Below, piece by piece: positions 8,577-15,912 of a stretch of 27,858 nt of DNA. Made by a program: the position numbers and the translations under genes. The number at the start of each line of letters is the position of its first letter. Position 1 is the first letter of the stretch. Source of the DNA: Coriobacteriaceae bacterium (GTDB lineage Bacteria; Actinomycetota; Coriobacteriia; Coriobacteriales; Coriobacteriaceae); NCBI GenBank assembly GCA_902363875.1, contig CABJBO010000016.1, forward strand, positions 1 to 27,858. Reading direction: 5' to 3'. Below the pieces are notes generated by a model. That model searched no databases, was not told the origin of the DNA, and saw nothing but the letters and a program-made list of their open reading frames with translations.

Positions 8577-10301
8577 CTACGAGCGCAGTGTAATTTTATC
8601 GCGCAGCGACTTGAGGTCTTCGGTGACGGTGCGGTCTTCCTGGATCATCTTCTGGACCTTTTTGTAGCTCGTACTGACGGTCGAGTGGTTGCGGTTGCCA
8701 AATTCGGCGCCCACCGCCGTGGTCGTCATCTCGCACATCTCGATGGCCAGATAGATGGCAATATGGCGTGCTTTGGCGATATTGGCGTTGCGACGCGGGC
8801 CGATGAGCTCCTCGTGCGTCACGCCGTACTGCTCTTCGATGACGGACTGAACCGTCTGGACGTTGATCTTTTTGGCCGATGTGTCGAAGTACTGGTTGGC
8901 GATGGCGTCGATATCGTCAAAGGTGAGCTCCCCGCCCTCGCGCTCGCGGTCGCCCGCCTCGCCGGCGCAGCGCTCGCAAAAGCTCTCGAGTTCGCGGATG
9001 TTGGTGCCCGAGACCTCGGCCATGTGTTTAAAGTGCTCGTCGGTCAGGTGCCCGCTGTCGCCCCCATAGGCCGCCAGCAGCGAGTCGTCGCCTGCCTCGG
9101 GAGCGGCGACGATGGTGTTCTCGTAATAGCGCTGCAAGATCTTGTATTTCATCTCGTAGCTGGGCTCTGCGACCAGGCAAAGCATGCCGGCGTTGAAGCG
9201 GCTGGTCAGACGCTCGTCCATGCTCAGGTCCTTGGGGGCGCGGTCTGCCGCGATGACGACCTTCTTGTTGTTGCGGATGAACTCGTCCATGAGCTGGAAA
9301 AAGTAATCCACGCTCGCGCGCTTGCCGATGATGTTTTGGATGTCATCGATGATGAGCACGTCCACGCCGTGGTATGCCTGCATGATGGGGGCGTTGCTCT
9401 TCTTTTGGCGGTCGAACTCGGTCATCAGGTCGTCCAGATATGCCTGGGAGTTGGCATACTTGACCTTGATCTCGGGCGACTTCTCGGCGAGCTCGTTTTT
9501 GATGGCAAGCAGCAGGTGCGTCTTGCCCAGGCCCGATTTGCCGTAGATGAACAGTGATGTGCACGTGCCGCGCTCGTCCGCGAGGGCGGCAAACTTGAGT
9601 GCCGAGCGATAGGCATGGCTGTTCTCGGGGCCGTAGACAAAGTTCTCAAAAGTAAATTTTGAGTTCGCGGCGAGCGGGGCTCCATCCGTATTCTGCTCGG
9701 CCGGTACGGTCGGTGCTGGCATGGGTGAAGCGGGGGTCGCAGCTTGCGTGGATTTAGTCGGCGCTCCGCCCTTCATCTGGTTCATCATGCGACGAAAATC
9801 ATCGGCCGAGAGCGTGTTCTTGATTGCAATACCCGAATCCGCGCCCGCCGCTGCGTCGTGAGCGATGGGCATGTGCGTGACGGGTGCGTTCGTTGACGTC
9901 GCAGCGGCGGTCGGCAACGGTGCCATGGTTTCACGGGAAACATCGCTGTGCTGGTGCTCGATTGCCGGCACGTCGCCTGCGGAGGCCGGCGCCGCCGGGG
10001 AAGCAGCGGGAGCAGCGCCGGGCGCCGTCGCGGCAGCGGATTCCGCCACGGCTCCTTGCGGTGCCACGATGTCGAGTGCGATCGGTGCAAAGGCGATTTC
10101 TTCCAGATAGGCCTCAATAGTCGGCTGATGCTTTTTGAGCTGCGCGATGGCAAAGCGCGAGGGGGCCTCGATCGTGAGCGTATCTTCGGTCAGGCTTATG
10201 GCGCGCGATTGCCCCAGCATGTTGATGAGGCGTGCATCTTGGCCGTCGCGCTGGCAAAAGGCGATGGCATCCCCCAGGATGATGCTTGCTTCCTCGTCCA
10301 C
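8577..10301 (-). CDS. dnaA: Chromosomal replication initiator DnaA
   Basis: The 574-aa protein is longer than usual because of an Ala/Pro-rich domain II (about 85-215). Domain I is at 1-80 and the AAA+ domain follows: Walker A GKSGLGKT (254-261, in place of the usual GGVGLGKT), Walker B LIIDDIQ (316-322), sensor AADRAPKDL, and Arg-finger RLTSRF (364-369). The DNA-binding domain IV covers about 480-574. Its signature reads FGNRNHSTVSTS (534-545) where most DnaA proteins have FGGRDHTTVLHA. The residue matching E. coli R399 is kept (R504) and so is H434 (H539), but P423, D433 and T435 become T528, N538 and S540. GTG 10301 follows GGGAG and comes 15 bp after the GHKL gene, so the two should be cotranscribed. 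Confidence 0.97.
   Translation of the reverse strand: MDEEASIILGDAIAFCQRDGQDARLINMLGQSRAISLTEDTLTIEAPSRFAIAQLKKHQPTIEAYLEEIAFAPIALDIVAPQGAVAESAAATAPGAAPAASPAAPASAGDVPAIEHQHSDVSRETMAPLPTAAATSTNAPVTHMPIAHDAAAGADSGIAIKNTLSADDFRRMMNQMKGGAPTKSTQAATPASPMPAPTVPAEQNTDGAPLAANSKFTFENFVYGPENSHAYRSALKFAALADERGTCTSLFIYGKSGLGKTHLLLAIKNELAEKSPEIKVKYANSQAYLDDLMTEFDRQKKSNAPIMQAYHGVDVLIIDDIQNIIGKRASVDYFFQLMDEFIRNNKKVVIAADRAPKDLSMDERLTSRFNAGMLCLVAEPSYEMKYKILQRYYENTIVAAPEAGDDSLLAAYGGDSGHLTDEHFKHMAEVSGTNIRELESFCERCAGEAGDREREGGELTFDDIDAIANQYFDTSAKKINVQTVQSVIEEQYGVTHEELIGPRRNANIAKARHIAIYLAIEMCEMTTTAVGAEFGNRNHSTVSTSYKKVQKMIQEDRTVTEDLKSLRDKITLRS
9927..9942. promoter_or_regulatory. Degenerate parS site inside dnaA
   Basis: GGTTTCACGGGAAACA differs from the parS consensus TGTTTCACGTGAAACA at two positions (1 and 10). 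It lies in the variable domain II of dnaA, encoding D-V-S-R-E-T, a peptide often seen where parS sits inside a gene. Constraint on DNA rather than protein is plausible here. Confidence 0.55.
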
Positions 10302-10316
10302 TGTCTCTCCCGTTCT

Positions 10317-11669
10317 TTAGCTCTGAGCTCGCACGCGAGCGGCGCCGAGTTCGGTCAGATGGTATTTCTGGCCATGCTTGATGACCAAGCCGGCCTGCGC
10401 CAAGTCATTGAGCGTGCGTGACCAAGTGGGGGCCGAGTTTCCAAACGCCCTCGCCAGATCGGTTGCACCGCACGCTTGATTTTGCGCCAGATAGCCCAGC
10501 GCGGCGTTGCCGCGATCGCTTACGAACACGTCCGGTTGTGGCTGCGCATACTGATTTGCTGCATTAGGATACATCATTTGAGCTGCTGGTTGTTGAGAAC
10601 TCTGCATCGGCGGCATTTGCTGTTGAAAACTTTGAGGCCACTGTTGGTAAGGCTGCGGAGGCATCTGCTGGGCCCAGGGGTTGTACTGCTGCTGCGGCAT
10701 CTGCTGGTACGGCTGCTGATATCCCTGCTGGTACTGCTGCGGGAACTGCTGGCCATACCCCAGTGGCGGCATCTGCTGATATGGATATCCCTGTTGGTAC
10801 GGCTGATAGCCCATTTGCTGGCCACCCGGTGCCCCCGTCGCCTGCTGCATTGCTGCTGCATCCTGATCCGCCGGCGGCATGGCCTCTGGCGCGTTTGGCG
10901 GCATCGACATCGATGCCGCCTGGGGCTCTTGTGTGGGAAGCATTCCGGGCTGCTGCATCTGTCCCACGGGGGGCTGCATCTGCTGCGTTGCCATGGGCTG
11001 CTGCGCAAAAGCTCCCGGCAGGGGATATGTGGGCTGCTCCGTCTCGGGCCGCACGGCAGCGCCGCGTCCGCCGGCACGCTCGATTTCCTGCACGCGTTTA
11101 GGATTCAGGCTTACCGTAACCACGGTGCCGTTGCCCATGTTGTCCTCGATGGATACGGCACCGCCGGCGTTTTCCAAATACTCCTGCACCATGGGAAACC
11201 CTGCTCCGGTTCCACGGATATAGCGCTTCATCTTGCTGTTTGCGCTGGTAACTCCGAAGTCGAAAGCGCGTTCCTTGTCGTCGATGCCGGGTCCTTGATC
11301 AGCAAAGCGGATGGTGTCTCCGCCGTCCAGAATCGAGATGATGGGCTCGGCAAAGTGCGCGTGGATAAAGTTTTCGACAATTTCGCGGATGACCATGAGC
11401 GAGATATGGCCACCTTGTTCTTTCATGCACTGGTAGACGGTGTTGGTCGTCTCTTCCAAATACGTGCGGACATCTTGCGGATCAATGACGATCACACGCG
11501 GTGTCGACAGCATGTCGTCATAGACGGCGATGCGCGCGGCGTACATGGCTTTTGGCGCCTGCGTGGTCGTCTGCTCGCCTTCCTTACGCTCTTCGCGCAC
11601 GCCGGTGATGTGCTCGTTGTCGGGTGCCGGGTCTCCGGAATCGACCATGGTGTAAAAGTCGTCAGACAT
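10317..11669 (-). CDS. GHKL ATPase with Q/P-rich linker and winged helix, upstream of dnaA
   Basis: I do not recognise a named family for this 450-aa protein. Residues 55-190 form a GHKL ATP-binding domain like SpoIIAB/RsbW: N-box with E97, N100 and H103 (REIVENFIHA), G1 box DQGPGI (124-129), G2 box GTGAGF (153-158), and a final strand TVVTVSL. No histidine-phosphotransfer domain or membrane segment is seen, so it is not a classical sensor kinase. Residues about 212-380 are extremely rich in Gln, Pro, Tyr and Met with repeats such as QPYQQMP and QQGY, probably disordered. Residues 386-449 look like a winged-helix DNA-binding domain. It is the first gene leftward from the origin and lies 15 bp before dnaA. 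A role in controlling dnaA expression or initiation is inferred from context only. Confidence 0.85.
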   Translation of the reverse strand: MSDDFYTMVDSGDPAPDNEHITGVREERKEGEQTTTQAPKAMYAARIAVYDDMLSTPRVIVIDPQDVRTYLEETTNTVYQCMKEQGGHISLMVIREIVENFIHAHFAEPIISILDGGDTIRFADQGPGIDDKERAFDFGVTSANSKMKRYIRGTGAGFPMVQEYLENAGGAVSIEDNMGNGTVVTVSLNPKRVQEIERAGGRGAAVRPETEQPTYPLPGAFAQQPMATQQMQPPVGQMQQPGMLPTQEPQAASMSMPPNAPEAMPPADQDAAAMQQATGAPGGQQMGYQPYQQGYPYQQMPPLGYGQQFPQQYQQGYQQPYQQMPQQQYNPWAQQMPPQPYQQWPQSFQQQMPPMQSSQQPAAQMMYPNAANQYAQPQPDVFVSDRGNAALGYLAQNQACGATDLARAFGNSAPTWSRTLNDLAQAGLVIKHGQKYHLTELGAARVRAQS

Positions 11670-11912
11670 GCCGCTCGCAATCTTTCAAAAGGTTTCGAAC
11701 AAATAGTAGCTCACCGTGCAATGTTTCTCATCTTTCGACAACTTTTCAAAACCTGTTGAAAACTTTGGAAAACGGACGAAAAGTTCTCAACATTGCCAAC
11801 ATGACCTGTTGAAAACTCGATGAAATATCGTGAAAAGTTGCCATGCACCGCTAAATCGAGCTCGGCTTATGGGGGAACCGTGTGAACTGCGCAACCTTTT
11901 ACCTTTGATTTC
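11670..11912. other. rpmH-side origin segment with DnaA-box-like repeats
   Basis: This is the divergent gap between the GHKL-dnaA operon and rpmH. It contains two exact copies of TGTTGAAAA (11754-11762, 11807-11815), which is TTTTCAACA on the other strand, plus one-mismatch relatives TTTTCAAAA (11743-11751) and TTCTCAACA (11784-11792). Further looser variants occur (for example TTTCGAACA near 11693). The same exact 9-mer occurs in the dnaA-dnaN gap. Position next to rpmH and the switch in gene orientation fit oriC and autoregulation of the dnaA operon. A possible leftward -10, TACTAT (11703-11708, minus), lacks a good -35. Confidence 0.65.
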
Positions 11913-11942
11913 TTGACATTTGAACATTGATTTCCCTACAAT
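11913..11942 (+). promoter_or_regulatory. Promoter of the rpmH operon
   Basis: A consensus -35 TTGACA (11913-11918) is separated by 18 bp from -10 TACAAT (11937-11942). The predicted start, near 11949, leaves a leader of about 65 nt before rpmH with AGGAGG at 12001-12006. Confidence 0.85.
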
Positions 11943-12014
11943 CTTCAAGCTCACGTGTCTATATCTGCGTCCGCGCCCCCGCGGACACTCGAAATGCAGC
12001 AGGAGGAACTTAAG

Positions 12015-12149
12015 ATGAAGCGTACGTATCAGCCTAATAAGCGTAAGCGTGCCAAGACCCATGGCTTCCGTGCCCGTATGGCCACTAAGGGTGGTCGTGC
12101 CGTGCTCGCCCGTCGTCGCGCCAAGGGCCGCAAGCGTCTCACTGTCTAG
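12015..12149 (+). CDS. rpmH: 50S ribosomal protein L34
   Basis: The 44-residue, strongly basic protein begins [21 protein letters not shown] and is a full-length L34 of the large ribosomal subunit. The reading frame extends upstream, but ATG 12015 is set by the family N-terminus and by AGGAGG 8 nt before it. It is the first gene of the rightward operon next to oriC and is followed after 20 bp by rnpA, the classic bacterial order. Confidence 0.98.
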   Translation: MKRTYQPNKRKRAKTHGFRARMATKGGRAVLARRRAKGRKRLTV

Positions 12150-12169
12150 CAGCGATACACACATCTCGC

Positions 12170-12508
12170 ATGAAGACTATTAAGTCTCGGCAAGATTTCG
12201 AGCATGTGTTCAGTCAGGGGCGTCGTTTCAATCACCCTCTGATTCGAATGACCATATGTGAATCGGTTGGCGAAGGCGACTCCGGAAGGGTCGCCTTCGT
12301 TGGTGCTAAACGGCTCGGTTGTGCTGTCGTGCGCAACCGTTCTAAGCGTGTGATGCGCGAGGCCGCCCGCAGCTGTGGATTTCCCGTTGCGGGTTATGAC
12401 ATCATCTTGTTCGCAACTCCCAAGACGAGGATTTCCTCGCCGCAGGAGATGGACAATGCATTGCGTTCGCTTATGAAACGCGCCGGCGTTGCCGGGGAGG
12501 AGCGATGA
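12170..12508 (+). CDS. rnpA: Ribonuclease P protein component
   Basis: This 112-aa basic protein binds the RNase P RNA and helps mature tRNA 5' ends. The hallmark RNR motif is present in VVRNRSKRVMREAAR (about 58-72), with the N-terminal DFEHVFSQGRRF and GAKRLGCAV strands preceding it. No good ribosome site is visible before ATG 12170, so translation may be coupled to rpmH. Its stop overlaps the yidD start by 4 nt. Confidence 0.95.
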   Translation: MKTIKSRQDFEHVFSQGRRFNHPLIRMTICESVGEGDSGRVAFVGAKRLGCAVVRNRSKRVMREAARSCGFPVAGYDIILFATPKTRISSPQEMDNALRSLMKRAGVAGEER

Positions 12509-12729
12509 GCAATCACGTTTTGCGACGTGTTGCCATCGCTCCTATTCGCATATATCAACAGGTTATTTCGCCCTTATTGCCTGACGCCTGCATTTATTAC
12601 CCAACGTGCTCGCAATACGCCGTCCAGGCGATTGAGAAGTACGGTGTTTTGAGAGGCTGCTGGCTTGCCGTGAGGCGCATCGCTCGCTGCAATCCCCTGC
12701 ACGTCGGCGGTTATGACCCTGTGCCCTAG
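12505..12729 (+). CDS. yidD: Membrane protein insertion efficiency factor YidD
   Basis: This 74-aa protein of the YidD/DUF37 family is thought to assist YidC-dependent insertion. Its signature CIYYPTCSQYAVQAIEKYG and the later GGYDPVP are present. It starts at an ATGA overlap with rnpA, preceded by GGGGAGG, and lies between rnpA and yidC as in many bacteria. Confidence 0.95.
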   Translation: MSNHVLRRVAIAPIRIYQQVISPLLPDACIYYPTCSQYAVQAIEKYGVLRGCWLAVRRIARCNPLHVGGYDPVP

Positions 12730-12758
12730 CGGGCACTCGCTATCGGAGGAAAACTTAC

Positions 12759-13529
12759 ATGTGGGATTGGATCGTTAACATCCTTTTCGAGCTGCTCAAG
12801 CTCATCCAGACCTTTGCGGTCGACTGGGGCCTGTCCATCATCATCCTGGTGGTCATCATCCGTCTGCTGCTGACGCCGCTTATGCTCAAGTCGACTAAGT
12901 CGACGGCTCGTATGCAGGTGCTGCAGCCCAAGATGCTCGAGATCCAGGAGCGCTATGCCGACGATCCCCAGCGTCAGGCCGAGGAGATGCAGAAGTTCTA
13001 CAGCGAGAACAAGTTCAACCCGATGGCTGGTTGTCTGCCGCTGTTGATTCAGATGCCTGTCCTGTTCGCCCTATTTACGCTGCTGCGTAACCTGCCGAAC
13101 TACTTTAACGACGGCACGTTCTCGTTCTTTAATATTCTGCCCGACCTGACCACCACGCCGAGTGCCTCCTTTGCCGATGGCTTTATGGTCGCGCTGCCTG
13201 CGCTGGTCTGCCTGATCCTGTTCGCTGTCCTGACCCTGATTCCGCAGCTCTATATGTCGCGCAACCAGACCGGCCAGCAGGCTCAGAGCATGCGTATGAT
13301 GGCCGTTGTCATGACGGTCATGATGCTTTGGATGGGCTGGAGCCTTCCCGTTGGTGTTCTGCTGTACTACGACGTCTCGTCTGCTTGGCAGGTTATCCAG
13401 CAGATTTTTGTGACGCAGAAGGTCATCGACAAGGCGAAGGCCGAAGAGGAGGAGCGCCTTAAGAACGCGCCGCTGCAGGTTGAGGTCACTCGTCGCGAGA
13501 AGAAGCCGCGCCCGCACAAGAAGAAGTAG
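12759..13529 (+). CDS. yidC: Membrane protein insertase YidC/Oxa1
   Basis: The 256-aa insertase places membrane proteins with or without SecYEG. It is the short Gram-positive type without the large periplasmic domain, and it has no lipobox or signal peptide. Membrane spans are visible at about 19-43, 94-112, 145-170 and 185-212. The conserved groove Arg is R35 (IIRLLLTP). A charged cytoplasmic hairpin rich in Gln and Glu covers about 50-85. The Lys/Arg-rich tail (REKKPRPHKKK) may contact ribosomes. ATG 12759 has GGAGG upstream. Confidence 0.96.
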   Translation: MWDWIVNILFELLKLIQTFAVDWGLSIIILVVIIRLLLTPLMLKSTKSTARMQVLQPKMLEIQERYADDPQRQAEEMQKFYSENKFNPMAGCLPLLIQMPVLFALFTLLRNLPNYFNDGTFSFFNILPDLTTTPSASFADGFMVALPALVCLILFAVLTLIPQLYMSRNQTGQQAQSMRMMAVVMTVMMLWMGWSLPVGVLLYYDVSSAWQVIQQIFVTQKVIDKAKAEEEERLKNAPLQVEVTRREKKPRPHKKK

Positions 13530-13546
13530 CGGGATATCAATCTTAT

Positions 13547-13559
13547 TTAGGTACCTAAC
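13547..13559. repeat. Palindrome TTAGGTACCTAA, copy 1
   Basis: A perfect 12-bp palindrome, followed by C, sits in the yidC-jag gap, 15 bp before the jag start. The same 13 bases recur at 17051-17063. It could be an operator, but no regulator is known to me for it. Confidence 0.5.
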
Positions 13560-13573
13560 TTTTGGAGTACGTT

Positions 13574-14143
13574 ATGTCTGAAGAGATCATCGAGGATATG
13601 CTTGAGGAGGTTGCCCCGCAGGTCGCGGGCGATTATCCCGAGATTGCACAGCGCTACAAGGCCGGTGAAGAGCTGACCGACGAGGAGCTCGACACCATTG
13701 CCGATGTCGCGATTTCCATCCTGCGTTCCATCCTTTCGCACTTCGATGCCGCCAACTCTCCTATCGATGAGTATGAGGGCGACGAGGGTGAGCTGATTTT
13801 GGATGTAACGGCTCCCGACCTTGCTGTTCTCATTGGCCGTCATGGTCGCACCCTTGATGCCCTTCAGGTTATGTTCTCATTGCTGGTGAGCCGCAAGCTC
13901 GGCTTTAGGTATCCTGTTGTAGTGGACGTCGAGGGATACAAGAGCCGCCGTCAGGACAAGGTTGCCTCCATGGCTCAGTCTGCTGCCGAGCGTGCCATCC
14001 GCACTCATAAGAGTGTTTCGCTTCCGCCCATGAATGCCTACGAGCGCCGACTGGTTCACATTGCACTTCGTGGTAATGATGCCGTTGATACTCATTCTGA
14101 GGGTTCTGACCCCGATCGCCATGTGGTGATTGTTGCTCGATAA
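13574..14143 (+). CDS. jag: Jag/KhpB RNA-binding protein (KH and R3H domains)
   Basis: This 189-aa RNA-binding protein is a Jag/KhpB homologue. A KH domain of about 73-125 carries the GxxG loop in IGRHGRT (87-93), and an R3H domain of about 130-188 carries R158-x3-H162 (RRLVH). The N-terminal 70 residues are very acidic and do not look like the usual Jag-N domain. The frame opens at TTG 13562, but ATG 13574 has GGAG 6 nt upstream and is preferred. It is downstream of yidC, as is standard, and a strong terminator follows. Confidence 0.93.
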   Translation: MSEEIIEDMLEEVAPQVAGDYPEIAQRYKAGEELTDEELDTIADVAISILRSILSHFDAANSPIDEYEGDEGELILDVTAPDLAVLIGRHGRTLDALQVMFSLLVSRKLGFRYPVVVDVEGYKSRRQDKVASMAQSAAERAIRTHKSVSLPPMNAYERRLVHIALRGNDAVDTHSEGSDPDRHVVIVAR

Positions 14144-14161
14144 TCTACTCGAGCTTATGCT

Positions 14162-14193
14162 AAGGGGACGTGGTTTCCACGTCCCCTTTTTTT
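14162..14193 (+). terminator. Rho-independent terminator after jag
   Basis: A 10-12-bp stem (A62-G73 region with 14177-14188) has a TTT loop and is followed by seven T (14187-14193). It ends the rpmH-jag transcript 18 bp past the jag stop. Confidence 0.92.
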
Positions 14194-14239
14194 GTCAAAA
14201 GTTCTCGATACACTGATTTTTGTCAGAAAGGAGCTTTCG

Positions 14240-14977
14240 TTGATAGTACTTACTGATCAGCAGGCTGACGAGATGCTGAGTCGCCTAACTTCCTATTGCA
14301 AAGAGTATTCCTTGAGCGTAACTGATGTTGAGCTGAGGAAATGTATTCAGCATTTGGATTTGGTTCTCGAAACAAATAAGACAACCAATCTCACCCGTAT
14401 TCTTAACGTTGAAGATGCTACGGTACTTCATATCCTCGACTCTCTTGTTTTGCTCCCCTATATCAATATGGCTCCTGAGGGAGCTTTGCTCGATATGGGA
14501 ACAGGTGCGGGCTTCCCTGGCATTCCTTTAACCATAACCACGCATCGTAAAGCTACTTATATTGACTCTGTTGGCAAGAAGGTTGATGCCGTTAATTCTT
14601 TTGTTCATGCTCTTGGATTGAAACATGCTCATGCGGTTCATGACCGTCTTGAAGAATATGCTCGAAGCCATAAGAAGCAGTTCTCTGTCGTAACCGCCCG
14701 CGCACTGGCCCCTCTACCGATTCTTGTTGAGTATGCGGCTCCGTACCTGAAGGATGGAGGGCTATTTGTTATCACCAAGGGCAATCCTTCGGATGAGGAG
14801 CTTGCTTCCGGCATGTCAGCAGCTAAGATTTGCGGCTTCACTTTGCTTCTGAATGACGCAACCGATTTGCCTGAGGGCTTGGGCCACAGGGAGTTCATTG
14901 TTCTTAAAAAGAGTCATCCAGCATCCGTTTCATTGCCTCGTGCAAATGGCATGGCAAAGAAGAATCCGCTTGCCTAG
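14240..14977 (+). CDS. rsmG: 16S rRNA m7G527 methyltransferase RsmG
   Basis: RsmG (GidB) methylates G527 of 16S rRNA using S-adenosylmethionine. The 245-aa form has the family pattern NLTRIL...HILDSL, the cofactor loop LLDMGTGAGFPG (83-94), and VTARALAPLPILVEY later. The frame is open from TTG 14192 inside the jag terminator, but TTG 14240 has AAAGGAG (14227-14233) 6 nt upstream and gives a normal N-terminus. The coding DNA here is visibly richer in A/T than gyrA-gyrB. It lies immediately before the parS cluster and parAB, a common order near oriC. Confidence 0.95.
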   Translation: MIVLTDQQADEMLSRLTSYCKEYSLSVTDVELRKCIQHLDLVLETNKTTNLTRILNVEDATVLHILDSLVLLPYINMAPEGALLDMGTGAGFPGIPLTITTHRKATYIDSVGKKVDAVNSFVHALGLKHAHAVHDRLEEYARSHKKQFSVVTARALAPLPILVEYAAPYLKDGGLFVITKGNPSDEELASGMSAAKICGFTLLLNDATDLPEGLGHREFIVLKKSHPASVSLPRANGMAKKNPLA

Positions 14978-14978
14978 A

Positions 14979-14994
14979 TGTTTCACGTGAAACA
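14979..14994. promoter_or_regulatory. parS site 1
   Basis: TGTTTCACGTGAAACA, a perfect 16-bp palindrome identical to the bacterial chromosomal parS consensus, starts 2 bp after the rsmG stop. It is the loading site for ParB. Confidence 0.97.
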
Positions 14995-15017
14995 TAATGG
15001 ATACTAACAACTTGCAG

Positions 15018-15033
15018 TGTTTCACGTGAAACA
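15018..15033. promoter_or_regulatory. parS site 2
   Basis: A second perfect TGTTTCACGTGAAACA, 39 bp centre to centre from site 1. Confidence 0.97.
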
Positions 15034-15056
15034 TGGCGGTTGATATCGAATCGGAA

Positions 15057-15072
15057 TGTTTCACGTGAAACA
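15057..15072. promoter_or_regulatory. parS site 3
   Basis: A third perfect TGTTTCACGTGAAACA, again exactly 39 bp from the previous one. It lies 39 bp before parA, so bound ParB could repress the parAB promoter. Confidence 0.97.
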
Positions 15073-15111
15073 TCCTCCGTTTGACAGCTTTAATACACAC
15101 CAGGAGGGACC

Positions 15112-15912
15112 GTGGGATTTCGCGACGTTAAGCGTTCTAAGAGCGCAAAAGACACGCGTATCATTGCAATCATCAATCAAAAAGGCGGCGTCGGTAAGTC
15201 AACGACGGCTGTAAACCTTGCAGCAGCACTGGGTGAGCAGGGTCGTAAGACCCTGATTGTCGATTTTGATCCGCAGGGAAACAGCACCAGTGGATTTGGA
15301 ATTGAAAAAGAAGACCTTGATCACTGCATCTATGATGCATTGTTGAATGATGTGCCGGCAGAATCGCTTGTTCTTGATACAAATTGCAAAAAGGTATTCG
15401 TAATTCCAGCTACGATTCAGCTTGCAGGTGCCGAAATTGAGCTCGTAAGCGCAATTGCTCGTGAAACCCGCCTCAAAGATTTGCTTGAGCCGATTCAGGA
15501 CGAGTTCGATTTTATTTTCATTGACTGTCCTCCTTCGCTCGGCCTGCTTACTATCAATGCCTTGACCGCAGCAGATAGCGTTTTGATTCCAATCCAGTGT
15601 GAGTATTACGCACTCGAGGGCGTTACGAAGCTGCTTGAGTCAATGAAGATGGTCAAATCACGTCTGAATAAGGGCTTAGACACCTATGGCGTGCTTATGA
15701 CCATGTATGACTCACGTACTTCTTTGTCGAATCAGGTTGTTGAGGAAGTTCAATCGTACTTTGGTGATAAGGCGTTTAAGACGCTGATTCCCCGTACGGT
15801 TAAAATCTCTGAAGCTCCGTCTTTTGGAGAACCGGTAATTACCTATGCACCTCAAAATAAGGGTGCAAAAGCGTATATGAACCTTGCAAAAGAGGTGATC
15901 AAGCGTGCCTAG
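15112..15912 (+). CDS. parA: Chromosome partitioning ATPase ParA (Soj)
   Basis: This 266-aa Walker-type ATPase binds DNA nonspecifically and moves ParB-parS complexes, and in several bacteria also acts on DnaA. It has the deviant Walker A KGGVGKST (24-31), Walker A' in VDFDPQGNSTSG, and Walker B in FIFIDCPPSLG. The start is GTG with AGGAGGG 5-10 nt upstream. Its end overlaps parB by 8 nt. The three parS sites lie immediately upstream. Confidence 0.97.
   Translation: MGFRDVKRSKSAKDTRIIAIINQKGGVGKSTTAVNLAAALGEQGRKTLIVDFDPQGNSTSGFGIEKEDLDHCIYDALLNDVPAESLVLDTNCKKVFVIPATIQLAGAEIELVSAIARETRLKDLLEPIQDEFDFIFIDCPPSLGLLTINALTAADSVLIPIQCEYYALEGVTKLLESMKMVKSRLNKGLDTYGVLMTMYDSRTSLSNQVVEEVQSYFGDKAFKTLIPRTVKISEAPSFGEPVITYAPQNKGAKAYMNLAKEVIKRA

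Noticed and set aside
6650..8593. 647-codon plus-strand ORF antisense to recF and dnaN
   Set aside because: It is the antisense shadow of two certain genes; its sequence shows no family features and it has no ribosome site.
10560..11050. Gln/Pro-coding repeats as a CRISPR or tandem DNA repeat
   Set aside because: The CTG/TTG/CAT-rich pattern encodes the Q/P-rich linker; repeats are irregular and lack spacers.
15081..15086. TTGACA before parA as a -35 element
   Set aside because: The position 17-18 bp downstream falls on the parA ribosome site, with no -10-like hexamer, so the promoter probably lies elsewhere, perhaps within the parS array.
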